A DNA stretch of 64,000 nt. Source: NCED01 sp035493955 (GTDB taxonomy: Bacteria > Pseudomonadota > Alphaproteobacteria > Caulobacterales > Caulobacteraceae). The notes below the pieces were generated by a model. It did not search any database. It was not told the DNA's origin and saw only the letters and a list, made by a program, of their open reading frames with translations. The stretch lies in assembly GCA_035493955.1 (NCBI GenBank), contig DATJHI010000023.1, positions 62,001 through 126,000 on the forward strand, given 5' to 3'. Positions within the stretch are counted from its first letter, which is position 1; every line of letters starts with the position of its first letter. Positions 34,542 through 43,683 of the stretch are shown piece after piece. The translations under genes and the position numbers were made by a program.

Positions 34542-36704
34542 ATGACGAGCCGGTTGCGTGTCGGGTTGCGCTTGGCGCTGTTGGGCGGTGCGGCCCTGGC
34601 GGCTCCGGCCTTGGCTGCGGCCCAGACGGCTCCGCCCGCCGCGACCGCCGCCAACGACGTCAGCCAGGTCGTGGTGACCGCCTCGCGGCTGAACCTGCTG
34701 GGCGTCGCCGAGACCGCGAGCCAGGGTTCGGTGACGCAGAAGGAGGTCGAACTCCGCCCGATCTATCGCCCTGGCCAGTTGCTGGAGAGCACGCCGGGCC
34801 TGGTCGTCACCGCCCACTCGGGCGAGGGCAAGGCCAACCAGTACCTGATCCGGGGCTTCAACCTCGACCACGGCACCGACATCGCCAATTTCGTCGACGG
34901 CATGCCGGTCAACCGGCCGAGCAACGCCCACGGCCAGGGCTATTCCGACGTCAACTTCCTGACGCCCCAGATGGCGGCCGGGCTCGATTACACCAAGGGT
35001 CCCTATTACGCCGCCGTCGGCGATTTTGGCGCGGTGGCCTCGACCCACGTCAAACTGGTCAACGAACTGTCCGACCAGATCGCGGTGACCGGCGGGACCC
35101 TGGGGATAGGGAACGTCTTCGCCGGCGGGACCTATCACCTGACCGACAATGACCGGATCGTGGCGGGCCTCTATTACGGCCACCTCGACGGGCCGTTCGA
35201 CCACCCGGACAATTTCCACAAGGCCACCGCGACGGTCCGCTACAGCCACGGACGGGACGACGACGGCTACAGCCTGACGGCGATGTACTACAAGGGCGAC
35301 GGTAACTTCACGACCGACCAGCCGCTGCGCGCGATCACGTCAGGGCTGATCGACCGCTTCGGCGCCCTCGACCCGACCGACGGAAACAGGTCGGAGCGGA
35401 TGAGTCTGTCGGCCCACTACGCCACGCGCGGCGACGACTGGCAGTTCACCTCCAGCGCCTACCTGATCCACAGCCGCATGACCCTGTGGAACGACTTCAC
35501 CCATTTCCTCGACGACCCGGTCAACGGCGACCAGGAGCAGCAGACCGAGGACCGCACCTCGGCCGGCGGCGACCTCGCGTTCAAGAAGGCCTTCACCGTG
35601 GGCAAGGTCGAGAGCGACTGGGTGGTCGGGCTGCAGGAGCGCTACAACGCGGCCTATATCGACCGACGCCACACTCAGAGCCGACACGTGCTGCCGACCT
35701 GCTCGGTCGACCAGGGGGACGGAACCGTGTTGCAGGTCGCGGCTCCCAACGGGGTCTGCACCGCCGACAAGGTCCACCTGTCCGACACCGGGGGCTACAT
35801 CGAGAACACCACCCACTGGACGCCCTGGCTGCGCACGGTGGTCGGCGCCCGCGAGGAGTACTACTGGGCCGACGACCATAGCCTGACCACCGGTTTCCAG
35901 GGGGCGGCGCACCAGAGCCTGTTCCAGCCCAAGGGCAGCCTGATCCTGAGGCCGTGGAACGCGACCGAGCTCTATTTCAGCGCCGGCCGCGGCTTCCACT
36001 CCGACGACGTGCGCGGGGTGTTCGGCACCGTGCCGCTGGAGGGGTCGCCGGTCGCGGCCGGCCCGACGCCGTTGATGGCGGCGGCCACCGGCTATGAGGT
36101 CGGGCTGCGCACCAACGTCATTCCCAAGGTGCAGATCCAGGTCGCGGTGTTCCAGGAGGATTTCAACTCGGAACTGACCTATGACGGCGACGCCGGCCAG
36201 GACAGCGCCAGCGCGCCCAGCCGCCGCCAGGGGATCGAGCTTTCCGGCGAATGGCGGCCGTTTCCCTGGATCGAGCTGAACACCGACCTCGCCTTTTCCA
36301 GGGCCCGCTACAAGCGGGACAGTCTGGCGGTCTTCGGTCTGGACGGGCCGTTCATCGCCAATGCGCCGAGCTTCATCGGCTCGGTCGGCGCCCTGGCGGA
36401 CAACCTGGGGCCCTGGTACGGCGGCCTGCAGTGGCGGATCCTCGGGGCCTATCCGATCTCGGACGGCGACGAGTTCCCCCAGGACAAGGGCTACAGCGAG
36501 ATCAACCTCGACGTCGGCTACAAGGTCTCGCCACACCTGAAGGTCCAGGCGACGGTCTTCAACCTGTTCGACACCAAGGCCAATGCGGCGGCCTACTACT
36601 ACATCTCCCGGCTGCCGGGCGAGCCGGCCGAAGGGGTCGACGATTTCCAGGTCCACCCGCTGGAGCCGCTGTCGGGCCAGATCACCGTGACGGCGACGTT
36701 CTGA
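34542..36704 (+). CDS. TonB-dependent outer-membrane receptor
   Basis: A 720-residue receptor. Signal peptide (ALAAPALAAAQ), TonB box-like VSQVVVTASR, a plug with GQLLESTPGLVV and YLIRGFNLDHGTDIANFVDG, and a beta-barrel with a final aromatic (ITVTATF). The ATG at 34542 is directly before the signal peptide; the longer frame from 34368 has no family-like sequence. No AraC or FecR-type regulator lies beside it. The substrate (siderophore, cobalamin, sugar or aromatic) is unknown. Confidence 0.88.
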   Translation: MTSRLRVGLRLALLGGAALAAPALAAAQTAPPAATAANDVSQVVVTASRLNLLGVAETASQGSVTQKEVELRPIYRPGQLLESTPGLVVTAHSGEGKANQYLIRGFNLDHGTDIANFVDGMPVNRPSNAHGQGYSDVNFLTPQMAAGLDYTKGPYYAAVGDFGAVASTHVKLVNELSDQIAVTGGTLGIGNVFAGGTYHLTDNDRIVAGLYYGHLDGPFDHPDNFHKATATVRYSHGRDDDGYSLTAMYYKGDGNFTTDQPLRAITSGLIDRFGALDPTDGNRSERMSLSAHYATRGDDWQFTSSAYLIHSRMTLWNDFTHFLDDPVNGDQEQQTEDRTSAGGDLAFKKAFTVGKVESDWVVGLQERYNAAYIDRRHTQSRHVLPTCSVDQGDGTVLQVAAPNGVCTADKVHLSDTGGYIENTTHWTPWLRTVVGAREEYYWADDHSLTTGFQGAAHQSLFQPKGSLILRPWNATELYFSAGRGFHSDDVRGVFGTVPLEGSPVAAGPTPLMAAATGYEVGLRTNVIPKVQIQVAVFQEDFNSELTYDGDAGQDSASAPSRRQGIELSGEWRPFPWIELNTDLAFSRARYKRDSLAVFGLDGPFIANAPSFIGSVGALADNLGPWYGGLQWRILGAYPISDGDEFPQDKGYSEINLDVGYKVSPHLKVQATVFNLFDTKANAAAYYYISRLPGEPAEGVDDFQVHPLEPLSGQITVTATF

Positions 36705-36738
36705 TAAGCGCGTCGGCCCCATCGGCCGCGGGAGGTCT

Positions 36739-37215
36739 TCAGCCTTCGGCCGCCCGCTCGATCGCGGCGACATCCAGCTTCACCATCGACTGCATCGCCT
36801 CGAACACCCTGAGGGCGACCGAGCGGTCACGGTCGGCCAGCAGGCGCGGCAGCACCTCGGGGAAGATCTGCCAAGGCACGCCCCACCGGTCGCGCAGCCA
36901 CCCGCACATGATCTCGCTTCCGCCGTCGGCCGTCAGCGCGGCCCAAAGCCGATCGATCTCCGACTGGTCGGCGCACGCGACCGAGATGGATGCGGCGGTT
37001 CCATAGTCGGCCGGCGCGCCTCCGTTCAACGCCTGGAAGGCCGTGCCGCCCAGGGTGAAGTCGACGACGAGCACCTCGCCGGTCTGGCCGCCCGGCCAGG
37101 GCCCGGGGGAGCGCAGGACATGGTCGATCTGCGAACCGGGCAGGAGGGAGACGTAGAACCGGACAGCAGGCTCCGGGTCGCCCTTGAACCACAGACACGT
37201 CTTGACCTTGGCCAT
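36739..37215 (-). CDS. VOC-family PhnB-like protein
   Basis: A 158-residue glyoxalase/bleomycin-resistance-fold protein of the PhnB (formerly '3-demethylubiquinone methyltransferase') type: CLWFKGDPEPAVRFYVSLLP start, FTLGGTAFQALNGG, and CGWLRDRWGVPWQIFPEVLP. The group has no firmly known reaction. The convergent TonB receptor ends 34 bases away. The ATG at 37215 is chosen. Confidence 0.85.
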   Translation of the reverse strand: MAKVKTCLWFKGDPEPAVRFYVSLLPGSQIDHVLRSPGPWPGGQTGEVLVVDFTLGGTAFQALNGGAPADYGTAASISVACADQSEIDRLWAALTADGGSEIMCGWLRDRWGVPWQIFPEVLPRLLADRDRSVALRVFEAMQSMVKLDVAAIERAAEG

Positions 37216-37403
37216 CCCACAATCTCCGTCCTGTTTCCTTCGCCACCATAACGCTGACGACGCGAGGCCGGAATGCGCCGGCGGCGTTTCCGGTAGACTG
37301 CAGTTTTCCGCCGGGCGACCCCGTGGGGTCCTGCTCCAGTCGCAACCAGGAACCGTCCCGCCGCGCCGACGCTTAGGAAGCAGCCTCAGCAGGGAACGTG
37401 GTC

Positions 37404-39098
37404 ATGGCTCAGACGGTCGCAGACATGCTGGTGGAGACCCTGGTGGACATCGGGGTGGGCCAGGTGTTCGGGGTGGTGGGGGACGCGCTCAATCCCTTCA
37501 CCGACGCCATCCGGCGCAACAGGAAGATCGAATGGATCGGGGTCCGCCACGAAGAGGGGGCGGCCCAGGCCGCCGCCGGCCAGGCGAAGCTGACCGGCCG
37601 GCTCGGCGTCTGCTGCGGCACCACGGGGCCCGGCGGCAATCACCTGGTCGCCGGCCTCTACGAGGCGAAGAAGGACCATGCGCCGGTGCTGGCCATTTCC
37701 GGCGGCGTGCCGGCGGCGCTGCGGGGCGTCGACTATCTGCAGGAGGATTCCCCGGACCTGTTGTTCCGCGACGTCGCGACCTACACCCAGGTCGTCTCCG
37801 CCCCCGACCAGGCGGCGCATGTGTTCCACCAGGCGATCGCCGCCGCCTACGGCCAGCGCGGGGTGGCGCACCTGAACATCCCCGCCGACGTGATCGGCCA
37901 GCCGGTCCACGGCAAGGTGGCGAGCCTGGCCACCTTGCGCCCCCGCCCCGAGGTCGCGCCCGCCCCGGAGGATATCGCCGCCGCCGTGCGGCTGATCGAC
38001 CAGGCCAAGTCGGTGGCCATCTTCGCCGGCGCCGGCTGCCGCGGGGCCGAGGCGGGCCTGTTGGCGCTGTCGGACCTTTTGAAGGCGCCGATCGCCCACA
38101 CCTTCCGCGCCAAGGACATGGTCGCCTTCGACGATCCGCGCTGGATCGGCGGCGTCGGCCTGATCGGCGGCGCCCCCGGGGTGGACGCCCTGCACGACGC
38201 CGAGGTCGTGCTGATGCTGGGCTCGGACTATCCCTATTCGGAATTCCTGCCGAAGGCGGGCAAGATCATCCAGGTCGACGAACGGGCCCTGGCGCTCGGC
38301 CGCCGCGCGCCGATCCAGCTTGGGATCGTAGGCTCAGTGGGGCCGGCGCTGGCCCAGATCGCGGCGTGCGTGGCGATCAAGACCGACGACAGCTTCTTCG
38401 CCAAGGCCGCCAGGGCCCGCGGGCGCTGGAACGCCATGCTCGACGGCAAGGCGGATCTTGCGCGCAGCCCGGACAAGATCCACCCGCAGGCCGTGGGCCG
38501 GCTGATCGGCGACCTCGCCGCGCCGGACGCGACCTTCGTGGTCGACACCGGCGAGGTGACCCTGTGGTCGGCCAACTGGATCCGCCAGACCGGACGCCAG
38601 CGGATCCTCGCCTCGTTCAACAACGCCGCGGTCGGCACGGCGCTCGGCCAGGCCAATGGCGTCCAGGCTCTGGATCGGGCGCGCCAGGTGATTGTCGCCT
38701 GCGGCGACGGCGGCTTCACCATGCTGGCCGGCGAGTTCATGACCAGCGTCGAACACGAGCTGCCGGTGAAGGTGGTGGTGTTCAACAATTCGAGCTGGGG
38801 GCTGGTGCACCTGGAGATGGAGACGGCCGGGTTGCCGGCGTTCAAGGGCTCCAGGTTCCCCAACATGGATTTCGCCGCCTTCGCGCGCGCCTGCGGGGCG
38901 ACCGGGTTCACGGCCAGGAGGCCGGGCGAACTTGCGGAGGCCCTGGGCGAGCTCCTGGCCGCGCCGGGGCCGGCGGTGCTGGACGTGTTCGTCGATCCGA
39001 CGGAGCTGCCGACCTTGCCCCACATCGACCTGGACAAGGTGTGGAGGTTCGGCCTGTCGAGGGTCAGGGAGACCGTCGCCGAGGTGATGGGCGGCTGA
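37404..39098 (+). CDS. ThDP-dependent pyruvate oxidase/dehydrogenase-like enzyme
   Basis: A 564-residue enzyme close to the length and layout of PoxB. Activating Glu in GVRHEEGAAQAAAG, CCGTTGPGGNHLVAGLYEA, FAD-domain-like middle, and the ThDP motif ACGDGGFTMLAGE with VFNNSSWGLVHLE. PoxB relatives oxidise pyruvate to acetate with quinone or oxygen. A GTG six bases upstream is possible, but the ATG at 37404 has the better AGGGAAC spacing. The C-terminus shows no clear amphipathic membrane anchor. Confidence 0.82.
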   Translation: MAQTVADMLVETLVDIGVGQVFGVVGDALNPFTDAIRRNRKIEWIGVRHEEGAAQAAAGQAKLTGRLGVCCGTTGPGGNHLVAGLYEAKKDHAPVLAISGGVPAALRGVDYLQEDSPDLLFRDVATYTQVVSAPDQAAHVFHQAIAAAYGQRGVAHLNIPADVIGQPVHGKVASLATLRPRPEVAPAPEDIAAAVRLIDQAKSVAIFAGAGCRGAEAGLLALSDLLKAPIAHTFRAKDMVAFDDPRWIGGVGLIGGAPGVDALHDAEVVLMLGSDYPYSEFLPKAGKIIQVDERALALGRRAPIQLGIVGSVGPALAQIAACVAIKTDDSFFAKAARARGRWNAMLDGKADLARSPDKIHPQAVGRLIGDLAAPDATFVVDTGEVTLWSANWIRQTGRQRILASFNNAAVGTALGQANGVQALDRARQVIVACGDGGFTMLAGEFMTSVEHELPVKVVVFNNSSWGLVHLEMETAGLPAFKGSRFPNMDFAAFARACGATGFTARRPGELAEALGELLAAPGPAVLDVFVDPTELPTLPHIDLDKVWRFGLSRVRETVAEVMGG

Positions 39099-39118
39099 CG
39101 CGGCCTGGACCTGCGTGG

Positions 39119-39583
39119 CTAGCCCTGGCCGGAAAGGTCGTCGGCGACCCCGACCCGGTGACGATAGACCAGCTCCCAGCCCTTCCAGCCCGTGAACAGC
39201 AGGATCAGGACCACGAGGCCGGACAACACCAGTTCAAGGGTGCTCACCGTGGGGACGCCTCCACGATAGCGCAGGATGAAGTTCACCAGCGCAAACACGA
39301 CGGCGGTGACGTTGCCGATCGCGTGCAGCCAGGCGTCCTTGATCTGGCGGATCGCCGCGCTCCCGAGCACGTCGGTCAGCCCGGCCAGGGCCGCCAACGC
39401 CGCCATCGCCAGGCCGGCGCCGAGCAGCCACAGCGACGCGGTGACCCAAAAGTCGGAACCGGTTTTCAAATGAGCGAGATCGGATGCGAAGGTCCCCACA
39501 AAGAAAGCGATAGGGAAAGGAACAAGCATCGGGTGGATGGGGTGGCCGGCGATTTTCGCCGTACTCCTGGGGTTGGGTTCCAT
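39119..39583 (-). CDS. DUF2231 membrane protein
   Basis: A 154-residue membrane protein with GHPIHPMLVPFPIAFFVGTF, the hallmark opening of DUF2231, and four helices. The His pair in HPIHP may bind haem or metal. Members often accompany cytochromes or redox proteins. The ATG at 39583 is used. Stops 20 bases from the convergent ThDP gene. Confidence 0.85.
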   Translation of the reverse strand: MEPNPRSTAKIAGHPIHPMLVPFPIAFFVGTFASDLAHLKTGSDFWVTASLWLLGAGLAMAALAALAGLTDVLGSAAIRQIKDAWLHAIGNVTAVVFALVNFILRYRGGVPTVSTLELVLSGLVVLILLFTGWKGWELVYRHRVGVADDLSGQG

Positions 39584-39659
39584 GTTCGTCGTCCCTGCGG
39601 AATTCCACCGAAACTCCACGTAGGGGCCTTTGGTTTCTTCGGCGCAGCGAGAGCCGCCG

Positions 39660-40370
39660 TCAGGGGAGGGCGCAATGCGACGCCAGCGCGCGCAGGGCGC
39701 CCGCGCCGTCTCCGCGGAACGACGAACCATGCATCAGGGCAAGGGTCGCGGGCGTCAGGTCCGCAAGCCCATGCAGCACAGCGCCGGTGTTCGGCGACAT
39801 GGACATGGCGTGGAACACGTCCTCCATCGCGATCGCCGGGGCGGCGATGTCGCTTTCGGTGATCGGCGGCCCGTCGCCACCATGGGTCAGCAGGTCGCCG
39901 CAGAACAGGGTGGCGCCGGTCTCTTCGTAGAAGACGCCGGCCTCCCAGCCGTGGGGAACGTGGGGCGTGTCTATCCAGCGCACGCGCTTTGCGCCAAGGT
40001 CGATCGTCTCGCCGTCCGCCAGCGGCTTGGGCGCGCGATCCGCCAGGTCGTTCAGCGAGACCATGCACGCTGTCCGGCCGTGGACGACCTCGGCGTTCGG
40101 GGCGGCCGCCAGCCATTGGTTCAGCGCGCCGCACTCGTCGGCCTCGACATGGCCGAAACCCAGGTATCGAATCCGGGCCAGCGGGACCACGCGGGCCACG
40201 GCGGCGGCGATGGAAGCATGCATGTGCCGATGCCCCAGGTGGAACAGCAGCGGCGCGTCGCCCATGATCAGGAACTGGTTGAAGGTGAACGGCTCGGGTC
40301 CGATCCCGCTCACGGCGGTCGAGAAGCGATAGATGTCGTCGGCTATCTCGAATGTCTTCGTCTCGGCCAT
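39660..40370 (-). CDS. MBL-fold di-iron ODP-like protein
   Basis: A 236-residue metallo-beta-lactamase-fold protein with HVEADE in place of HxHxDH: the HxExD pattern of the di-iron domain of flavodiiron (ODP) proteins. Other ligands are visible in HVPHGWEAGVF, FCGDLLTHGG and LMHGSSF. No flavodoxin domain is attached. The ODP family binds oxygen or NO; a lone domain may act in sensing or with a separate flavoprotein. It is 76 bases from the DUF2231 gene on the same strand. Confidence 0.8.
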   Translation of the reverse strand: MAETKTFEIADDIYRFSTAVSGIGPEPFTFNQFLIMGDAPLLFHLGHRHMHASIAAAVARVVPLARIRYLGFGHVEADECGALNQWLAAAPNAEVVHGRTACMVSLNDLADRAPKPLADGETIDLGAKRVRWIDTPHVPHGWEAGVFYEETGATLFCGDLLTHGGDGPPITESDIAAPAIAMEDVFHAMSMSPNTGAVLHGLADLTPATLALMHGSSFRGDGAGALRALASHCALP

Positions 40371-40455
40371 TTCGCGTCCCTCGCCATGACGACTCTACAG
40401 GCAGGGACGTCAGGGGTCATCCACGGACGCGGTGCCTGGCGCCGACGTCCACCGT

Positions 40456-41601
40456 CTAGGCGCCGATGGTCTCCAATGTCTCCATGAGACAGGCGGCCTT
40501 GTGCGGCCACAAATGAGCCTGCGAAACGAGCGCCCGCCCTTGGTCTGCGACGGCCTGCGCTTCGCCCGAGGTCAGGAGCGTGGTCACGGCTTCGGCGACG
40601 GAGATGGGGTTGCGCCGATCAAAAAAGCGAATGGCGTTCTCGTTTCCGAACTGTGATTGCAGGAGCGGACTGTAGTCGGAAACGACGGCCGCGCCATTCG
40701 CCATGGCCAAGACGGCGCGTTCGCTCGCCCCATTTGCGGCATTGAGGTTGAGGACGATCCGGGACCGTCCGTAGAGCTCGCCCAGATCCGCGAAGTCCAG
40801 GCTCTCGGCATAGGTCAGGTGCGGACGCTCGCCGAGACGCTCGCGCCAGCCGGTCCCGCAGATGACGCAGGGAAGATCGGTTTCGGCGAGCGTTTTGCCG
40901 AGCAGAAACCGGTCATATTGGCGCACGAAAAGGCCGATATTGGATAGAAGGTTACAGACATTTTCGTCGAAATTCACCTCAAGGCCGGTGTCGGCCAGGG
41001 TGGCCTGGTAGGCGGCGAACATGTCGACTTCCCGATCCGCCAACAGCCTCCCGACGACGCCTTCGATGAGGCTGTAGGCAGGGGTCCCCTTCGCGCCGTT
41101 CCACCAGACTTGCGGCTCCCCGAGCCAGCTCATGGCCACGGTGGCGAGGATCGGTCGGTCCTCGATCGGAAGCGGATCTTCCGCGACCGCCTCCACGCCC
41201 GGAACCATCAGGGCCTCGGCCGTTCGACAACCCATCGTCTGCGCGAAGCGGAAATGCGATTCGGAGGCGCAAATCTGGACGCGCTTGCGGATCGGCGTCG
41301 TGAATCGCTTGAACTGGTAAGCGGGGTGATCGACGTCCCAGCCTATCAACCCGCATCCCAAGGAGTCGTAGATCGATCGACCATCTGGCGTCCGCAGGTC
41401 CGCGCTGAAGGAACCGAAGGCGAGAACGTAGTCGATCTGGGCGTCGCGTATGGCCTGCACGACCCCATCGAGCCAATCGGCCCCTCCGAGGGTGACGAGC
41501 GTCGTCCGTACGCCAAGTTGTGCGAGCGCCTGCGCCAGGCAAACAGACATCTGTGTCGTAACATTATTGTTTGATCCCGCCCGATATACTAGAATGTTCA
41601 T
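40456..41601 (-). CDS. CgeB-like glycosyltransferase
   Basis: A 381-residue protein. The C-terminal half has YGRSRIVLNLNAANGASERA followed by MANGAAVVSDYSPL, the donor-binding pattern of CgeB/GT1-type glycosyltransferases. The N-terminal MNILVYRAGSNNNV looks like a Rossmann start. No signal peptide. GC is slightly lower than neighbours, and a gap of 200 bases separates it from the LysR gene; perhaps a transferred surface-polysaccharide gene. Confidence 0.72.
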   Translation of the reverse strand: MNILVYRAGSNNNVTTQMSVCLAQALAQLGVRTTLVTLGGADWLDGVVQAIRDAQIDYVLAFGSFSADLRTPDGRSIYDSLGCGLIGWDVDHPAYQFKRFTTPIRKRVQICASESHFRFAQTMGCRTAEALMVPGVEAVAEDPLPIEDRPILATVAMSWLGEPQVWWNGAKGTPAYSLIEGVVGRLLADREVDMFAAYQATLADTGLEVNFDENVCNLLSNIGLFVRQYDRFLLGKTLAETDLPCVICGTGWRERLGERPHLTYAESLDFADLGELYGRSRIVLNLNAANGASERAVLAMANGAAVVSDYSPLLQSQFGNENAIRFFDRRNPISVAEAVTTLLTSGEAQAVADQGRALVSQAHLWPHKAACLMETLETIGA

Positions 41602-41800
41602 ACGGTTTGCTCGGCCACGATTCAGTGCACTGTTATCGATATGGGCGGACGCCTCGCCCGGTCAGGCGCGCATACATCTCGCCGTGCTCAATATGCGTGT
41701 TTTTGCAGCCGAAGGTTGAGGCAATTTCGATCAATTTGCATCGACGGAGCGGCGTGGATGGATGGAGTCGAGACGATCCTTCGGCTCCGGCCGCCGGCGT

Positions 41801-42997
41801 TCAGCGCGCCGACGCCTCCCTCACCAGGGCCACCAGCCGCGCCTGGGTCGCGGTCGGCGCCCAATCGTCGCGGGTGCAGATGCCGATCGAACGCGCTGTG
41901 CTGGAGAGGGGGATCGGCACGACCGCGAGTCCGGATCCGGGAGAGTCGGACGGCGCCTGGCTGGCCGAGAGGAAGGCCGCGCGGTCGCTCTGCAGAAGCA
42001 GTCCGCGGATCGCGACGAAGGAACTGCATTCGATCACCCGGGCCGGCGGCTCGGCCCCGTGTTCGCGGAACAGCGCGGTGAACAGTTTGCGTTGGGTGGG
42101 GGCGATCCACTCCAGCGCCGACAGGGCGGCCACGTCCTTGGGCGGATTGGCCAGGATCGGATGACCTGCCCTGACCACGATCGACAGGGGTTCGCTGAAC
42201 AGGGCCTCCTCGCGGAACCCCGGGCCGGCGGGCGCCAGGCGCAGGGCCCCCAGGATCAGGTCGATCTCACCGTGCCTTAACCCCTGCAGCAATTCGGCGT
42301 AGGCCCCGTCGATGATCCGCACCCGCGCGTCGGGGCGTTCGGCCAGGAGCCGGGTCACCGCGGTCGGCACGATGCTGGTCTCGGCCAGGGCCAGCGAGCC
42401 GATCACCACCGCCCCGTCCAGGCCCCGGCGCTCGCGGAGTTCGTCCAACCCCTGCTCGATCTCGCGCAAAGCCAGTCTAACCCAGCGGGCCAGGGCGAGA
42501 GCTTCGGCGGTGGGTTCGGTCCCGGAGGGCGTGACGCGGAACAGGGGCCGGCCGCACCGGCGTTGCAGGTCCCCGACGGCTCGGTGGACGCTCGGCGGGG
42601 AGACACCCAGCGCGCGGGCCGTGGCCGCGTAGCTCCCGTGCTCGATCAACGCCAGGAGGGCGCGCCACTCCACCCATGCGACCAGCCGGTGCAGGGGAGG
42701 GCCCTCGGCCCCCCGCGTCCCAGCGAATTCGCGCTCCCCCGCCTTCAGATAGCCGGTGAGGCGCTCGATGCGGTTGAGGAACAGGCCGCCGCCCGGCGTG
42801 GGGAACATGCCGCCCGACGTCCGCTCGAACAGCGGCTCGCCCAGCGCCGCCTCCAGCTTGGCGATCGCCTGGCTGATCGCCGGCTGCGACAGGTTGAGCT
42901 GCGCCGAGGCCCGGCGGACCCCGCCCGCCCTGGCGACCGCGGCGGCCACCTGGAGACGCCGAAAGCTGTAGAGGGGATCGGCGGCGGGGGTGTTCAC
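41801..42997 (-). CDS. LysR-type regulator with two DNA-binding domains
   Basis: A 398-residue regulator, about 100 longer than usual LysR proteins. A first winged HTH spans about residues 10-70 (RASAQLNLSQPAISQAIAKL), and a second about 108-175 (YAATARALGVSPPSVHRAVG) with its own wing. The effector-binding domain follows (VVIGSLALAETSIVPTAVTR). The duplicated HTH suggests recognition of an extended or paired operator. It is divergent from the DUF6152/WEG pair at 43201-44523 and may control it. Ligand unknown. Confidence 0.85.
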   Translation of the reverse strand: MNTPAADPLYSFRRLQVAAAVARAGGVRRASAQLNLSQPAISQAIAKLEAALGEPLFERTSGGMFPTPGGGLFLNRIERLTGYLKAGEREFAGTRGAEGPPLHRLVAWVEWRALLALIEHGSYAATARALGVSPPSVHRAVGDLQRRCGRPLFRVTPSGTEPTAEALALARWVRLALREIEQGLDELRERRGLDGAVVIGSLALAETSIVPTAVTRLLAERPDARVRIIDGAYAELLQGLRHGEIDLILGALRLAPAGPGFREEALFSEPLSIVVRAGHPILANPPKDVAALSALEWIAPTQRKLFTALFREHGAEPPARVIECSSFVAIRGLLLQSDRAAFLSASQAPSDSPGSGLAVVPIPLSSTARSIGICTRDDWAPTATQARLVALVREASAR

Positions 42998-43200
42998 CCC
43001 CCGATCTTAACAAAAACCGATCGCCCTTCCCAGCCTTTGGACTGGGGTTGAAAGGCGCGCGGGCGTTTTATCGGGCCGTGAACGACGGCGACCCCCTTCC
43101 GTTGGCTGGAGGCGCCCCTGCCGATTTATCAAGCCGTGCCGAGCGGAAACCTGAGGGCGAAAACCGGCCCGTCCGCCAGAAATCATAACGAGGATCGACC

Positions 43201-43632
43201 ATGCGTTGCAGTTCACCAGGAAAATCTGTCCGGCGCGCGGCAAGTCTGCTGGGCGGGGCCGCCCTTGTACTCGCCGGAGCCCAGTCGGCGGCCGCCCACC
43301 ACTCGTTCTCCATGTACGATCACGCAAGAACTTTGAAGCTCCAGGGCACGGTGGCGCAGTTCGAATGGAGCAATCCTCACGGATACATCGAGCTGGCGAC
43401 CGCCGAGGGCGGCGATGCGAAGCGCTATTCGCTTGAGACCACGGGAATCCCGATGATGCAGCGGCTCGGCTGGACGTCGAAGACGGTGCGGATCGGCGAC
43501 AAGCTCACCGCGGTCTTCTCGCCGATGAGAAACGGGACGCCCGCCGGTCTCTTGATGGAAGTGATCACTGCCGACGGCCGGACGATCCCGACCGGGGTTC
43601 CCAACCCCGGCTCCTTCGCGCGACCGGACTGA
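43201..43632 (+). CDS. exported DUF6152-like protein, copy 4
   Basis: 143 residues. A long signal peptide ends AAA at 32, exposing His33-His34-Ser35 and FSMYDHARTL. NPH lies at 58-60, IGDKLTAVFSPMRNG after it. It is divergent from the double-HTH LysR gene, the only copy beside an obvious regulator. The WEG gene follows 51 bases downstream. Function unknown; predicted periplasmic. Confidence 0.83.
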   Translation: MRCSSPGKSVRRAASLLGGAALVLAGAQSAAAHHSFSMYDHARTLKLQGTVAQFEWSNPHGYIELATAEGGDAKRYSLETTGIPMMQRLGWTSKTVRIGDKLTAVFSPMRNGTPAGLLMEVITADGRTIPTGVPNPGSFARPD

Positions 43633-43683
43633 CAAAAGCTCCCGAAGCGGGCCCCGCGACACAGCGATATTGGAGAAACCCCG

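Noticed and set aside
37184..39862. 892-codon plus-strand frame overlapping the ThDP enzyme
   Set aside because: The true frame (37404-39098) carries ThDP motifs; this one is Arg/Gly/Pro-rich without domains.
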